The notes under the pieces were generated by a model. It was not told where the DNA came from, did not search any database, and worked only from the letters and a program-made list of their open reading frames with translations. The position numbers were made by a program, and so were the translations under genes. DNA of 64,000 nt from NCBI GenBank assembly GCA_003416985.1, contig QVIN01000004.1, positions 186,001-250,000 on the forward strand. Direction: 5' to 3'. Each line of letters begins with the position of its first letter. The stretch's first letter is position 1. Shown one piece after another: positions 53,612 through 64,000 of this stretch. The DNA comes from Duganella sp. BJB480. GTDB lineage: Bacteria > Pseudomonadota > Gammaproteobacteria > Burkholderiales > Burkholderiaceae_D.

Positions 53612-54778
53612 CTACAAGGCCGCCGCGTAGATCGCCCTCGCATCGTCGCGCGTGACGGTGCGGGGGTTATTCCCCAACAAGCGGGTCTGGAGCATGGCGT
53701 CATCCGCCAGCCGGTCCAGATCCGTTTCCCTGATTCCCACCTGCTGCAAAGTCCGCTCTATCCCCGTGATGATGGCTATTTGCTGCATCGCAACAACCAA
53801 CGCCTCCGCCCTCGCCTCGGTGCTGCCGCTGGCCTGAGGCACGACGATCTCCGCCAGTTCCGCGTACAGCCCTGCCGCCTCCGGCGCATTGAAGCGCAGC
53901 ACGTGCGGCAGCACCAGCGAGTTCGACAGTCCGTGCGGCACGTGGAAGATGCCGCCGATTGGATACGCCAGTGCATGCACCGCCGCCACCGGCGCGTTGG
54001 AAAACGCCTGCCCGGCCAGCATCGCACCCAGCAGCATGGCCTGGCGCGCCGCCAGGTCGCCGCCGTTTTCGCAGGCGCGGATCAGGTTGGCGGACAGCAG
54101 GCTGAGCGCCTTGCGCGCAAAGATGTCGGACAGCGGATTCTTTTTATGGCGGCTGGTGTAGGCCTCGATGGCGTGCACCATCGCGTCGATGCCGGTCGCG
54201 GCGGTGACCATGGACGGCAGGCCGAGCGTCAGTTCTGCATCCAGCAATGCAAGATCGGCATAGAGTTGCGGCGCGACGACGCCCATTTTTGTGGTGGCCC
54301 CGGTGGTGACGATGGCGATGTTGGTCACCTCCGAACCGGTGCCGGCGGTGGTCGGAATCTGCACCAGCGGCAGCCGCGAGCCCTTCACATTGCCGATGCC
54401 GTAGATCGCGTTGAGCGGCTGGTCATTGCCGGCCAGCACGGCGATCAGCTTGGCGACGTCCATCGAACTGCCGCCGCCGAGACCGATGACGATGTCGGCC
54501 CGGTGCTCGCGGGCGGCTGCAACCGCCTCAAGCACCACCGCCTCCGGCGGGTCCGCCACCACGTTGGAATAGATCGCCACCGCCAGGCCCGCCGCGCGCA
54601 GGCTGGCGGCCGGTGCATCGACCAGGCCGGTTTTCAGGAAGCCGGGATCGGTGACGAGGAGGGCGCGCTTGGCCGCCGGGAAGCGTTGGGCGATGTGCTC
54701 GCCGAGCCGGCCGGCGGCGCCGAGCTCGGAAACGATGTGGGCGACGGTGCTGAAGGCGAACGCTGGGAAGTCGGTCAT
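53612..54778 (-). CDS. Iron-containing alcohol dehydrogenase
   Basis: A 388-residue group III alcohol dehydrogenase. It has the NAD-binding IVIGLGGGSSMDVAKLIAVL, PTTAGTGSEVTNIAIVTT, and the metal-binding region ATGIDAMVHAIEAYTSRHKK with AVHALAYPIGGIFHVPHGLSNS (Asp/His ligands). It interconverts an alcohol and aldehyde with NAD(H); the substrate is not evident. The nearby 3-hydroxybutyrate hydrolase hints at hydroxy-acid or 4-hydroxybutyrate metabolism, but the genes are convergent, so this is weak. Confidence 0.95.
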   Translation of the reverse strand: MTDFPAFAFSTVAHIVSELGAAGRLGEHIAQRFPAAKRALLVTDPGFLKTGLVDAPAASLRAAGLAVAIYSNVVADPPEAVVLEAVAAAREHRADIVIGLGGGSSMDVAKLIAVLAGNDQPLNAIYGIGNVKGSRLPLVQIPTTAGTGSEVTNIAIVTTGATTKMGVVAPQLYADLALLDAELTLGLPSMVTAATGIDAMVHAIEAYTSRHKKNPLSDIFARKALSLLSANLIRACENGGDLAARQAMLLGAMLAGQAFSNAPVAAVHALAYPIGGIFHVPHGLSNSLVLPHVLRFNAPEAAGLYAELAEIVVPQASGSTEARAEALVVAMQQIAIITGIERTLQQVGIRETDLDRLADDAMLQTRLLGNNPRTVTRDDARAIYAAAL

Positions 54779-54913
54779 GGCGGTTCCAAGGTGGTGGATT
54801 TCACGTGAAGATTACCTGATTTGCGCCCGCCCTGGGCCATGCAGGATGTGCATGAGCCGCTTTGAATTTCTTCCGTACAATGTAGCCTTTGCATGGTTGA
54901 GGATGGCAAGGCG

Positions 54914-55678
54914 ATGGTCGATTATCTGGTGTTGGGTGTGGCGGCGTTCGGTGCGGGTCTGGTGGATGCGGTGGTTGGGGGCGGGGGGCTGATACAACTC
55001 CCTGCCATGTTCTCGGTGTTTCCCAACATGGCGCCCGCCACGCTGATCGGCACCAACAAGCTGGCCAGCATCTTCGGCACCGGCGTCGCGGCGGTGAGCT
55101 ACGCGCGCCGGGTCGCGATCGCCTGGTCGGTGGCGACGCCGGCCGCACTGGCCGCGCTGGTCTTCGCCTTCCTCGGCGCCTACACCGTGACCAAGGTCTC
55201 GGCCGATTTCATGCGCCTGCTGCTGCCGGTGGTACTGGTGGCGGTCGCGATCTACACCTTCGCCAAGAAAGACTTCGGGAGCGTCCACGCGCCCGTGCAC
55301 TCGGGCGCCAGGGAACAGACGCTGGCGCTGCTGATCGGCGCCGGCATCGGCTTCTACGACGGGTTCTTCGGCCCCGGCACCGGCAGCTTCCTGGTGTTCC
55401 TGTTCGTACGCATCTTCGGCTTCGACTTCCTCGGCGCGTCGGCCGTGGCCAAGGTCGTCAATGTGGCGTGCAACTTTGCCGCGCTGGTCTGGTTCGGCTA
55501 CAGCGGCCACCTGATCTGGCAACTGGGCGCGACCATGGCGGTGGCTCAGATCGCCGGCTCCATCATCGGCTCACGCATGGCGATGAAGCATGGTAGCGGA
55601 TTCGTGCGCAAGCTGTTCCTGGTCGTGGTCATCGTTTTGATCGTAAAAACTGGCTACGATGCATGGTTGCGGTGGTGA
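54914..55678 (+). CDS. TSUP-family membrane permease (TauE/SafE-like)
   Basis: A 254-residue membrane protein with about eight hydrophobic helices. It starts MVDYLVLGVAAFGAGLVDAV, with GGGGLIQLPAMF and GTNKLASIFGTGVA in the first half and FYDGFFGPGTGSFLVFLFVR in the second, the two-repeat TSUP pattern. Such proteins export sulfite, sulfoacetate or similar anions. ATG 54914 follows AAGG; the upstream ATG at 54893 lacks a ribosome site. A UUCG-loop terminator between two parS sites follows. Confidence 0.92.
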   Translation: MVDYLVLGVAAFGAGLVDAVVGGGGLIQLPAMFSVFPNMAPATLIGTNKLASIFGTGVAAVSYARRVAIAWSVATPAALAALVFAFLGAYTVTKVSADFMRLLLPVVLVAVAIYTFAKKDFGSVHAPVHSGAREQTLALLIGAGIGFYDGFFGPGTGSFLVFLFVRIFGFDFLGASAVAKVVNVACNFAALVWFGYSGHLIWQLGATMAVAQIAGSIIGSRMAMKHGSGFVRKLFLVVVIVLIVKTGYDAWLRW

Positions 55679-55681
55679 CAC

Positions 55682-55697
55682 TGTTTCACGTGGAACA
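55682..55697. other. parS centromere site 1
   Basis: TGTTTCACGTGGAACA matches chromosomal parS (TGTTNCACGTGNAACA) apart from the asymmetry of its central arms. ParB encoded at 59306-60193 should bind here. It lies just after the TSUP gene. Confidence 0.9.
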
Positions 55698-55704
55698 AAG
55701 TTTA

Positions 55705-55726
55705 AGGGCTCTTCGGAGCCCTTTTT
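55705..55726 (+). terminator. Terminator with UUCG loop between the two parS sites
   Basis: Arms AGGGCTC and GAGCCCT enclose TTCG (55705-55722), followed by a run of T. It ends TSUP transcription, isolating the parS pair from read-through. Confidence 0.85.
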
Positions 55727-55729
55727 CAA

Positions 55730-55745
55730 TGTTTCACGTGGAACA
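55730..55745. other. parS centromere site 2
   Basis: A second identical TGTTTCACGTGGAACA, 48 bp from the first and in the same direction, 91 bp before mnmG. Confidence 0.9.
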
Positions 55746-55835
55746 ATCCACCGATATTTTTTTGCTTAAAAAAGTCGCAGCAGCAAAAAGACTCTATAAT
55801 CTGACCTTGATCCCTTCGCTTTAACCAATTCCAAC

Positions 55836-57767
55836 ATGCTATTTCCTACAAAATTCGACGTCATCGTCGTCGGTGGTGGTCACGCCGGCACCGAGGCCGC
55901 CCTCGCTTCGGCCCGCATGGGCCAGAAGACTCTGCTGCTCACGCATAACATTGAGACGCTGGGCCAGATGTCGTGCAATCCCTCCATCGGCGGTATCGGC
56001 AAAGGCCATCTGGTCAAAGAAGTCGACGCCATGGGCGGCGCCATGGCCATCGCCACCGATGAGTCGGGCATCCAGTTCCGTATCCTGAATTCGTCCAAGG
56101 GCCCGGCTGTGCGCGCCACCCGCGCCCAGGCCGACCGCATCCTGTACAAGCAAGCCATCCGTTCGCGCCTGGAAAACCAGCCCAACCTGTGGCTGTTCCA
56201 GCAGGCCGTGGACGACCTGATGGTGGAGGGCGAACGCGTGATTGGCGCCGTCACCCAGATCGGCCTGCAGTTCCTGGCGCCGGCCGTGGTGCTGACCGCC
56301 GGCACTTTCCTCGATGGGAAGATCCACGTCGGCCTGCAGAACTACTCGGCCGGCCGCGCCGGCGATCCGCCGGCGATCTCGCTGTCGGCCCGCCTGAAGG
56401 AACTGAAGCTGCCGCAAGGCCGCCTGAAGACCGGCACGCCGCCGCGCATCGATGGCCGCAGCATCGACTTCTCGTTGATGACCGAACAGCCCGGCGACCT
56501 CGATCCGGTGCCGGTGTTCTCGGTGATGGGCAATGCCGCCATGCACCCCGAGCAAATGCCATGTTGGGTCACGCACACCAACACCCAGACCCACGACATC
56601 ATCCGTGCCGGCCTGGACCGTAGCCCGATGTACACCGGCGTCATCGAAGGCGTCGGCCCGCGCTACTGCCCGTCGATCGAGGACAAGATCCACCGCTTCT
56701 CGGCCAAGGAATCGCACCAGATTTTCTTGGAACCGGAAGGCCTGACCACCAACGAATTCTATCCAAACGGCATCTCCACCAGCCTGCCGTTCGACGTGCA
56801 AATCAACCTGGTGCGCTCGATGAAGGGCATGGAAAACGCCCACATCCTGCGTCCCGGCTACGCCATCGAATACGATTATTTCGACCCGCGCGGCCTCAAG
56901 GCGTCGCTGGAAACCAAGGCCATCGGCGGCCTGTACTTCGCCGGCCAGATCAACGGCACCACCGGCTACGAGGAGGCGGCCGCGCAGGGCATGCTGGCTG
57001 GCATCAACGCCGCGCTGCAAACCCAGGGCCGCGAAGCCTGGACCCCGGCCCGTTCCGAAGCCTACCTGGGCGTGATGGTCGACGATCTGGTCACGCAGGG
57101 TGTGATGGAACCGTACCGCATGTTCACCAGCCGCGCCGAGTATCGCCTGAGCCTGCGCGAAGACAACGCCGACATGCGCCTGACCGAGATCGGCCGCAAG
57201 CTGGGCTGCGTCGGCGACGCGCAGTGGGAAGCCTTTGAGACCAAACGCGAAGCCGTCGCGCGCGAGCTGGAGCGTCTGCGTTCCACGTGGGTGAATCCGC
57301 GCATCCTGGAAGCGGCCGAATCCGAGCGCGTCATCGGCCAGGCGATCGAGCGCGAATACTCGCTGGCCAACCTGCTGGCCCGTCCCGGCGTCGACTACGA
57401 CAAGCTGATGAGCCTGTCCGGTATCGACGGCCGCGAGCTGGCCGGCCCCGGTGTCAGCGACGAGGCGGTGCGCGAACAAGTGGAAATCCAGCTCAAATAT
57501 TCGGGTTATATCGACCGCCAGACCAAGGAAGTCGAGCGCCACGAGCACTACGAAAACCTGAAATTGCCGGAAGGTTTCAGCTATCTGGACATCACCGCGC
57601 TGTCGGTGGAAGTGCGCCAGAAGCTGCACGCGCAGCGCCCGGAAACGCTGGGCCAGGCATCGCGGATATCCGGCGTGACGCCGGCGGCGATCTCGCTGCT
57701 GCTGGTGCACCTGAAAAAGGCCGGTTTCGGCGGTTTTGTGAATCAAAAAGATGAGGCTGTTCAATGA
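55836..57767 (+). CDS. mnmG: tRNA uridine-5-carboxymethylaminomethyl modification enzyme MnmG (GidA)
   Basis: MnmG with MnmE modifies the wobble uridine of several tRNAs using FAD and methylene-THF. The 643-residue protein has [20 protein letters not shown] at the N-terminus. It also has [31 protein letters not shown], and the C-terminal helical domain with [13 protein letters not shown] and YSGYIDRQ. It is followed by rsmG with an ATGA overlap, the classic origin-proximal gid arrangement, with parAB next. Confidence 0.98.
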   Translation: MLFPTKFDVIVVGGGHAGTEAALASARMGQKTLLLTHNIETLGQMSCNPSIGGIGKGHLVKEVDAMGGAMAIATDESGIQFRILNSSKGPAVRATRAQADRILYKQAIRSRLENQPNLWLFQQAVDDLMVEGERVIGAVTQIGLQFLAPAVVLTAGTFLDGKIHVGLQNYSAGRAGDPPAISLSARLKELKLPQGRLKTGTPPRIDGRSIDFSLMTEQPGDLDPVPVFSVMGNAAMHPEQMPCWVTHTNTQTHDIIRAGLDRSPMYTGVIEGVGPRYCPSIEDKIHRFSAKESHQIFLEPEGLTTNEFYPNGISTSLPFDVQINLVRSMKGMENAHILRPGYAIEYDYFDPRGLKASLETKAIGGLYFAGQINGTTGYEEAAAQGMLAGINAALQTQGREAWTPARSEAYLGVMVDDLVTQGVMEPYRMFTSRAEYRLSLREDNADMRLTEIGRKLGCVGDAQWEAFETKREAVARELERLRSTWVNPRILEAAESERVIGQAIEREYSLANLLARPGVDYDKLMSLSGIDGRELAGPGVSDEAVREQVEIQLKYSGYIDRQTKEVERHEHYENLKLPEGFSYLDITALSVEVRQKLHAQRPETLGQASRISGVTPAAISLLLVHLKKAGFGGFVNQKDEAVQ

Positions 57768-58414
57768 AGGTGTTTGACCGTGCGGTACTCGCGGATGTTT
57801 TAAAACAAGGCATCAACAGTCTGAAGCTGGACCTCGGCGACGACCAGGTGGAGAAATTGCTGGACTACCTGGCGCTGCTGAACAAATGGAATGCGGTGTA
57901 CAACCTGACCTCGGTGCGCGATCCGATGCAGATGGTCACCCTGCATGTGCTCGATTCGCTGGCGGCGGTGCCCGCTTTCGCCGGCGCAAGCAACGTGCTG
58001 GACGTGGGAGCAGGAGGCGGCTTGCCGGGCATGGTGCTGGCGATCAGCCGTCCGGACATGAAAGTGTCGATGATCGACACGGTGCACAAGAAGACCGCCT
58101 TCCTGAACCAGGTGAAGGCGGAGCTGGGCCTGGCCAACGTGACGGTGTACACCAAGCGCGTGGAGCAGCTGGAAGTGAAGACCAAGTTCGACGTCATCAC
58201 CTCGCGGGCGTTCGCCGACCTGTCCGACTTCGTCAACTGGTCCGGGCACCTGCTGCAGGAGGGCGGGCGATTCATCGCCTTGAAAGGGACGGCGCCGGCA
58301 GAGGAGCGCGAGCGGCTGCCGGAGCCATGGAAAGTGCAGAAACTGGAACCTTTGGAAGTGCCGGGGCTGGACGCGGAGCGCCACCTGGTATTTATCCAGG
58401 CCGAAACCAAGTAA
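57764..58414 (+). CDS. rsmG: 16S rRNA (guanine(527)-N(7))-methyltransferase RsmG (GidB)
   Basis: RsmG makes m7G527 of 16S rRNA; loss of it gives low-level streptomycin resistance in other bacteria. The 216-residue protein has [40 protein letters not shown] (SAM motif) and [20 protein letters not shown]. Its ATG overlaps the mnmG stop. An AT-rich nested inverted repeat separates it from parA. Confidence 0.98.
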   Translation: MKVFDRAVLADVLKQGINSLKLDLGDDQVEKLLDYLALLNKWNAVYNLTSVRDPMQMVTLHVLDSLAAVPAFAGASNVLDVGAGGGLPGMVLAISRPDMKVSMIDTVHKKTAFLNQVKAELGLANVTVYTKRVEQLEVKTKFDVITSRAFADLSDFVNWSGHLLQEGGRFIALKGTAPAEERERLPEPWKVQKLEPLEVPGLDAERHLVFIQAETK

Positions 58415-58525
58415 ATGATTTATACGATATAAACGGTTTATATGGTTCATACCATATAAACAGTATAAATCGTTTATATCGTTTTAATAGTATAAATAAT
58501 TAAGAAGCACAACACAAAGAAATAC
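58415..58525. repeat. AT-rich nested inverted repeats before parA
   Basis: Perfect arms GTTTATATGGT / ACCATATAAAC (58436-58446, 58451-58461) are enclosed by CGATATAAAC / GTTTATATCG (58425-58434, 58472-58481). Extra copies of ATTTATAC/GTATAAAT lie at 58418, 58463 and 58490. The stretch could form a cruciform or act as a multi-site operator for parAB. Confidence 0.75.
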
Positions 58526-59296
58526 ATGGCGAAAATTTTTTGCGTAGCGAATCAAAAGGGTGGTGTGGGGAAAACCACCACGACGGTAAACCTGGCCGCC
58601 GGATTGGCAAAGCTGGGCCAGCGGGTATTGCTGGTCGACCTGGACCCGCAAGGCAACGCGACGATGGGCGCGGGCATCAACAAGGCGGGCCTGCCTGCGT
58701 CGACCTATGAGGTGATGCTGGGCGAATCCGACGTGGCCACCGCGCGCCAGCGTTCGGAGCCGGGACAGTTCGACGTCCTGCCCTCCAACCGCGAGCTGGC
58801 CGGCGCCGAAGTCGAGATGGTCTCGCTGGACAACCGCGAGCGCCGCCTGAAGGATGCGCTAGCCGTGGTCGACAAGGAGTACGACTTCATCCTGATCGAC
58901 TGCCCGCCCGCGCTGTCGATGCTGACCTTGAACGGCCTGTGCGCCGCGCACGGCGTCATCATCCCGATGCAGTGCGAGTACTACGCGCTGGAAGGGCTGT
59001 CCGACCTGGTCAACACCATCAAGAAGGTGCACGCCAACCTGAACCCGGACCTGAAGATCATCGGCCTGCTGCGCGTGATGTTCGATCCGCGCATGACGCT
59101 GTCGCAGCAAGTGTCGGCCCAGCTGGAGCAGCACTTCGGCGACAAGGTCTTTAAAACCATCATCCCCCGCAACGTGCGCCTGGCCGAAGCGCCGTCCTAC
59201 GGCCTGCCGGGCGTCACCTTCGATCCATCCTCCAAGGGAGCGCAGGCGTATATCGCCTTCGGCGCCGAGATGGTCAAGCGCATCAAGAAAATGTAA
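58526..59296 (+). CDS. parA: Chromosome-partitioning ATPase ParA (Soj)
   Basis: ParA is a Walker-type ATPase that binds DNA nonspecifically and moves ParB-parS complexes. The 256-residue protein begins MAKIFCVANQKGGVGKTTTT, with the deviant Walker A KGGVGKTT. It continues VLLVDLDPQGNATMGAGI (A') and FILIDCPPALSMLTLNGL (Walker B). It lacks the N-terminal DNA-binding extension of plasmid type Ia ParAs, consistent with a chromosomal system. parB starts 9 bp after its stop. Confidence 0.97.
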   Translation: MAKIFCVANQKGGVGKTTTTVNLAAGLAKLGQRVLLVDLDPQGNATMGAGINKAGLPASTYEVMLGESDVATARQRSEPGQFDVLPSNRELAGAEVEMVSLDNRERRLKDALAVVDKEYDFILIDCPPALSMLTLNGLCAAHGVIIPMQCEYYALEGLSDLVNTIKKVHANLNPDLKIIGLLRVMFDPRMTLSQQVSAQLEQHFGDKVFKTIIPRNVRLAEAPSYGLPGVTFDPSSKGAQAYIAFGAEMVKRIKKM

Positions 59297-59305
59297 GGCA
59301 ATCAC

Positions 59306-60193
59306 ATGGCAACCAAAAAACTCAAAGGCCTGGGTCGCGGCCTGGAAGCGCTGCTCGGCGGCGACGGCGACATCACCACCCCGGACGCCAACACGCCGTC
59401 CGAACTGCCGGTCACGCAAATGCAGGCCGGCAAGTACCAGCCGCGCACCCGCATGGACGAGGGCGGCCTGCAGGAGCTGGCCGCATCGATCAAAACCCAG
59501 GGCATCATGCAACCGATCCTGGTCCGCCCGGTCGGCACCGACAAGCTGACCGGCGCCACCAAGTACGAGATCATCGCCGGCGAACGCCGATTCCGCGCCG
59601 CGCAAATCGCCGGCCTGGAAGTGCTCCCTGTTTTGGTGCGCGACGTCGACGACCAGGCCGCCGCCGCGATGGCCCTGATCGAGAACATGCAGCGCGAGGA
59701 TTTGAATCCGCTGGAAGAAGCGCAGGGCATCCATCGCCTGATCACCGACTTCAGTTTCACGCACGAGCAGGCGGCCACGGCCGTGGGCCGTTCGCGCAGC
59801 GCCGTCTCCAACCTGCTGCGCCTGATGAACCTGGCCAACGCGGTCCAGACCATGCTGATGGCCGGCGACATCGATATGGGCCACGCCCGCGCCTTGCTGT
59901 CGGTCGACGCCGCGACGCAGATCAACTTGGCCAACATGGTCATCGCCAAACGGTTATCCGTGCGTGAAACCGAAAAGTTGGTGGCAAAAACGCTGGAAGA
60001 TCAAAAAGCGCCGCCGGCCGAAGCGCGTCAAAAAGAGAAATCCGGCGACATCGTCCGCCTGGAAGAAGAATTGTCGGACAAGCTGGCCACCCCGGTCGTC
60101 TTCAAGATGGGCAGCAAGGGCCGCGGCCAGATGATCATCGACTTCGCCGACCTCGACATCCTCGACGGCGTCCTCGCCCGCCTGCGCGCCTAA
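59306..60193 (+). CDS. parB: Chromosome-partitioning protein ParB (Spo0J)
   Basis: ParB binds parS, spreads with CTP as a clamp and loads SMC. The 295-residue protein begins KKLKGLGRGLEALLGGDGDI. It has the CTP-binding box GERRFRAAQIAGL, LIENMQREDLNPLEEAQGIH, and a HTH at FTHEQAATAVGRSRSAVSNL. A C-terminal dimer domain ends IDFADLDILDGVLARLRA. Matching parS sites occur at 55682, 55730 and probably 50847. Confidence 0.97.
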   Translation: MATKKLKGLGRGLEALLGGDGDITTPDANTPSELPVTQMQAGKYQPRTRMDEGGLQELAASIKTQGIMQPILVRPVGTDKLTGATKYEIIAGERRFRAAQIAGLEVLPVLVRDVDDQAAAAMALIENMQREDLNPLEEAQGIHRLITDFSFTHEQAATAVGRSRSAVSNLLRLMNLANAVQTMLMAGDIDMGHARALLSVDAATQINLANMVIAKRLSVRETEKLVAKTLEDQKAPPAEARQKEKSGDIVRLEEELSDKLATPVVFKMGSKGRGQMIIDFADLDILDGVLARLRA

Positions 60194-60198
60194 CAAAA

Positions 60199-60287
60199 TT
60201 GGGGTCAAGTCTGACATTCGGACACGAACTCGGCCGTAGACCGCCGTTACGGCAGAGGCCGTGTCCGAATGTCAGACTTGACCCCAA
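60199..60287. repeat. Inverted repeat with 28-bp perfect arms
   Basis: The arms at 60199-60226 and 60260-60287 are perfect reverse complements, starting TTGGGGTCAAGTCTGACATT. They enclose 33 bp that itself contains small hairpins (GCCGTTACGGC). It has the look of a REP/REPIN-type mobile palindrome rather than a simple terminator, though it may also end parB transcription. Confidence 0.85.
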
Positions 60288-60404
60288 AAATGCTCCCGAA
60301 AAACGAAAACGCTTAACTGGTTCCAACTTGGTGCAACCGGCGCGGAATTGTTTATAAAAGCGTCGCTTTCGTGCACCAATTGCTCTGCTGCGGTGCAGCA
60401 ATGT

Positions 60405-60434
60405 TTGACGTGATACAGTAAAGACACATATAAT
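60405..60434 (+). promoter_or_regulatory. Sigma-70 promoter of the atp operon
   Basis: TTGACG (60405-60410) and TATAAT (60429-60434) are separated by 18 bp, 43 bp before the atpI start. Both hexamers are near-perfect, consistent with strong constitutive expression. Confidence 0.85.
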
Positions 60435-60476
60435 CCCGTGTCTTTGGGTTTTATCGGCTTTTCGGGAGCTCGCCAG

Positions 60477-60842
60477 ATGAATGATTCGACGAGTATTTCC
60501 AAGCCGATTTTTAAAGTCGTCGCCCTCCAGTTGGCCATCGCCACTGGATTCGCCTTGCTCGCCTGGAACTTGGGCGGAGTACTCAAAGCTTGGTCGGCCG
60601 CCTATGGCGGAGCAATCGCAGTCATCGGGAGTCTGATGTACGCGATGATTGTTGCGGGCGGAACAAATGACGCCAAAAAAGCTTTCCGGTCGCATGTACG
60701 CGCCGAAGTTGTAAAAATATTTATCACGGTAGTGCTGTTTATTTTGGCACTGGCGCTGTTTCAGTCGGCCTCTTGGTTATGGCTGATCTTGGGTTTCGCG
60801 GTGGCAACCTTAGCTTATTGGTTTTCACTGCTCGCAATTTAA
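60477..60842 (+). CDS. atpI: ATP synthase subunit I
   Basis: A 121-residue membrane protein. MNDSTSISKPIFKVVALQLA precedes four hydrophobic segments (ATGFALLAWNLGG; GGAIAVIGSLMYAMIVAGG; IFITVVLFILALALFQSA; LILGFAVATLAYWFSLLA). AtpI assists c-ring assembly or Mg uptake and heads most proteobacterial atp operons. ATG 60477 is chosen with GGGAG upstream. atpB follows 21 bp later. Confidence 0.9.
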   Translation: MNDSTSISKPIFKVVALQLAIATGFALLAWNLGGVLKAWSAAYGGAIAVIGSLMYAMIVAGGTNDAKKAFRSHVRAEVVKIFITVVLFILALALFQSASWLWLILGFAVATLAYWFSLLAI

Positions 60843-62122
<1,280 letters not shown>

Positions 62123-62164
62123 TTCGCTCCCTTCTAGGAGAAACTTTTAGTTAGGAGCAAAGGT

Positions 62165-62635
62165 ATGGACATCAATATGTCTCTCATCGGTCAGATGATC
62201 ACCTTCGCGGTGTTGGTCTGGGTTTCGATGAAGTTCGTATTTCCATCGCTGAATGCAGCGTTGGATGAGCGTGCCAAGCGTATCGCTGATGGTCTGGCTG
62301 CGGCCGACCAAGGCCAGCAAGCGATGGTAGTGGCTGAGAAGCGCGCCAGCGAAGCGCTGGCAGGTGCACGCGAAGAAGCTTCGCAACGCGTTGCCGACGC
62401 TGAAAAGCGCGCGCAACTGGTGGCAGAAGAAATCAAAGCTAATGCACAAGCCGAAGCGGACCGCATCATTGCGCAAGCCAAGGCCGACGCCGATCAGCAA
62501 CTGGCCAAGGCGCGCGAAGCGCTGCGCGCTCAGGTGGCTGACCTGGCTGTGAAGGGCGCCGAGCAAATCCTCAAGCGCGAAGTCAACGCCTCGGCCCACG
62601 CCGATCTGTTGTCGCGCCTGTCTGTCGAGCTGTAA
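62165..62635 (+). CDS. atpF: F0F1 ATP synthase subunit b
   Basis: A 156-residue stator protein. A single N-terminal membrane helix ([20 protein letters not shown]) is followed by a long Ala/Glu/Lys-rich coiled coil ([40 protein letters not shown]) that dimerises and holds F1. It is followed by atpH with a 2-bp gap. Confidence 0.97.
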   Translation: MDINMSLIGQMITFAVLVWVSMKFVFPSLNAALDERAKRIADGLAAADQGQQAMVVAEKRASEALAGAREEASQRVADAEKRAQLVAEEIKANAQAEADRIIAQAKADADQQLAKAREALRAQVADLAVKGAEQILKREVNASAHADLLSRLSVEL

Positions 62636-62637
62636 TC

Positions 62638-63183
62638 ATGGCAGAAAACGCAACCGTCGCCCGTCCCTACGCGGAAGCTTTGTTCCGCGTAGCCCAAGCA
62701 GGTAAGGAATCGTTCAACCTCGCGGCGTGGTCCGAACTGGTGGCCGAGCTGGCCCAGATCGGTGCCCACCCCGAGGTGCAAGCATTCGCCCGCAACCCGA
62801 AAGCTTCGGCTAGCGATGTGAGCGCCGCCATTACGGCACTGGTCAAGTCGCCGCTCAACACGGAAGCGAAAAACTTCCTGGCGATGCTGGTCGAAAACGG
62901 CCGCATCAGTCTGCTGCCGGAAATCGGCGCGCAATTCCAGGCGTTGAAAAACGCCGTGGAAGGTGCGGCAGACGCCGACATCACCAGCGCCTTCGACCTG
63001 AGCGCCGCTCAAGTGAGCGAGCTGGTCGCCACGCTGGAGAAGAAATTCAGCCGCAAGCTGAACCCGGTCGTGACCGTGGATCCCGCGTTGATCGGTGGCG
63101 TGCGCGTCGTCGTTGGCGACCAGGTGCTGGACACGTCGGTCCGCGCCAAGTTGCAGCAAATGCGTGTTGCGCTGGTCGCGTAA
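62638..63183 (+). CDS. atpH: F0F1 ATP synthase subunit delta
   Basis: A 181-residue protein that joins the b-stalk to the alpha3beta3 head. [20 protein letters not shown] is the signature N-terminus. The C-terminal region [20 protein letters not shown] with [12 protein letters not shown] is diagnostic. It lies directly after atpF and 62 bp before atpA. Confidence 0.97.
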   Translation: MAENATVARPYAEALFRVAQAGKESFNLAAWSELVAELAQIGAHPEVQAFARNPKASASDVSAAITALVKSPLNTEAKNFLAMLVENGRISLLPEIGAQFQALKNAVEGAADADITSAFDLSAAQVSELVATLEKKFSRKLNPVVTVDPALIGGVRVVVGDQVLDTSVRAKLQQMRVALVA

Positions 63184-63245
63184 GCGCCGCTTAGAACAGA
63201 TTCTTCATCTCGCGCAAGCTGAGAGAAACACTTTTAGGAGTTAGT

Positions 63246-64000
<755 letters not shown>

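Noticed and set aside
57281..57296. parS-like GTTCCACGTGG in mnmG
   Set aside because: Only one half of the palindrome fits; the right arm (GTGAATCC) does not match. It is probably codon chance.
58415..58503. A C-terminal tail of repeated YDINGLYGSYHINSINRLY residues in the alternate rsmG frame
   Set aside because: The repeat pattern is only a translation of the AT-rich inverted repeats in a frame that is a shadow of rsmG.

Overview
The window is high-GC chromosomal DNA from a betaproteobacterium, most likely a violacein-producing member of the Oxalobacteraceae (Duganella, Massilia or Janthinobacterium type). The evidence is a complete vioABCDE operon, the style of the housekeeping proteins, and an origin-proximal block mnmG-rsmG-parA-parB-atpIBEFHA carrying parS sites. 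The genus is an inference from gene content, not from a database search.

Layout. 1-6.5 kb: a sugar-uptake locus on the minus strand (partial hydrolase-like gene, secreted GH65 enzyme, TonB-dependent receptor) with a divergent LacI-type regulator and an 18-bp palindromic operator between them. 6.5-7.0 kb: a secreted cysteine-rich protein built of seven 18-residue repeats. 7.5-16.1 kb: vioABCDE plus an MFS exporter, all tightly packed on the plus strand. 16.2-24.2 kb: an accessory region. It holds a frameshifted zinc-ribbon/nuclease-like gene, a FAD monooxygenase, a mini IS3 derivative, and a 2987-bp non-autonomous Tn7-like element inserted 24 nt beyond glmS, with exact 5-bp target duplications. 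The Tn7-like element carries a PIN-nuclease plus unknown-protein pair and debris of an integrase and an IS66 transposase. This element is the most interesting object in the window.

24.2-35 kb: glmS, an Lrp/AsnC regulator, a DnaA-box-rich gap, glmU, a DUF6279-type lipoprotein gene, rsmD, coaD, ferredoxin, a chalcone-isomerase-like protein, a LysR regulator, a chemotaxis receptor and a second Lrp regulator. The last of these is divergent from putA (35.3-39.0 kb). 39-47 kb: an FGE-like protein coupled to an MTA/SAH nucleosidase, then a GGDEF-EAL gene. That gene is flanked on both sides by related AT-rich modules containing TAG trinucleotide runs, DnaA boxes and GTTTAC motifs that look origin-like. 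Nitronate monooxygenase and GMC oxidoreductase genes follow.

46.7-55.7 kb: a five-gene LIV-type ABC transporter, a 3-hydroxybutyrate oligomer hydrolase, an iron-containing alcohol dehydrogenase and a TSUP permease. 55.7-64 kb: two parS sites, mnmG, rsmG, an AT-rich nested inverted repeat, parA, parB, a 28-bp-arm inverted repeat, and the ATP synthase operon, cut by the window end inside atpA. glmU and glmS feed amino-sugar synthesis. ParA, ParB and the parS sites place the window near the replication origin.
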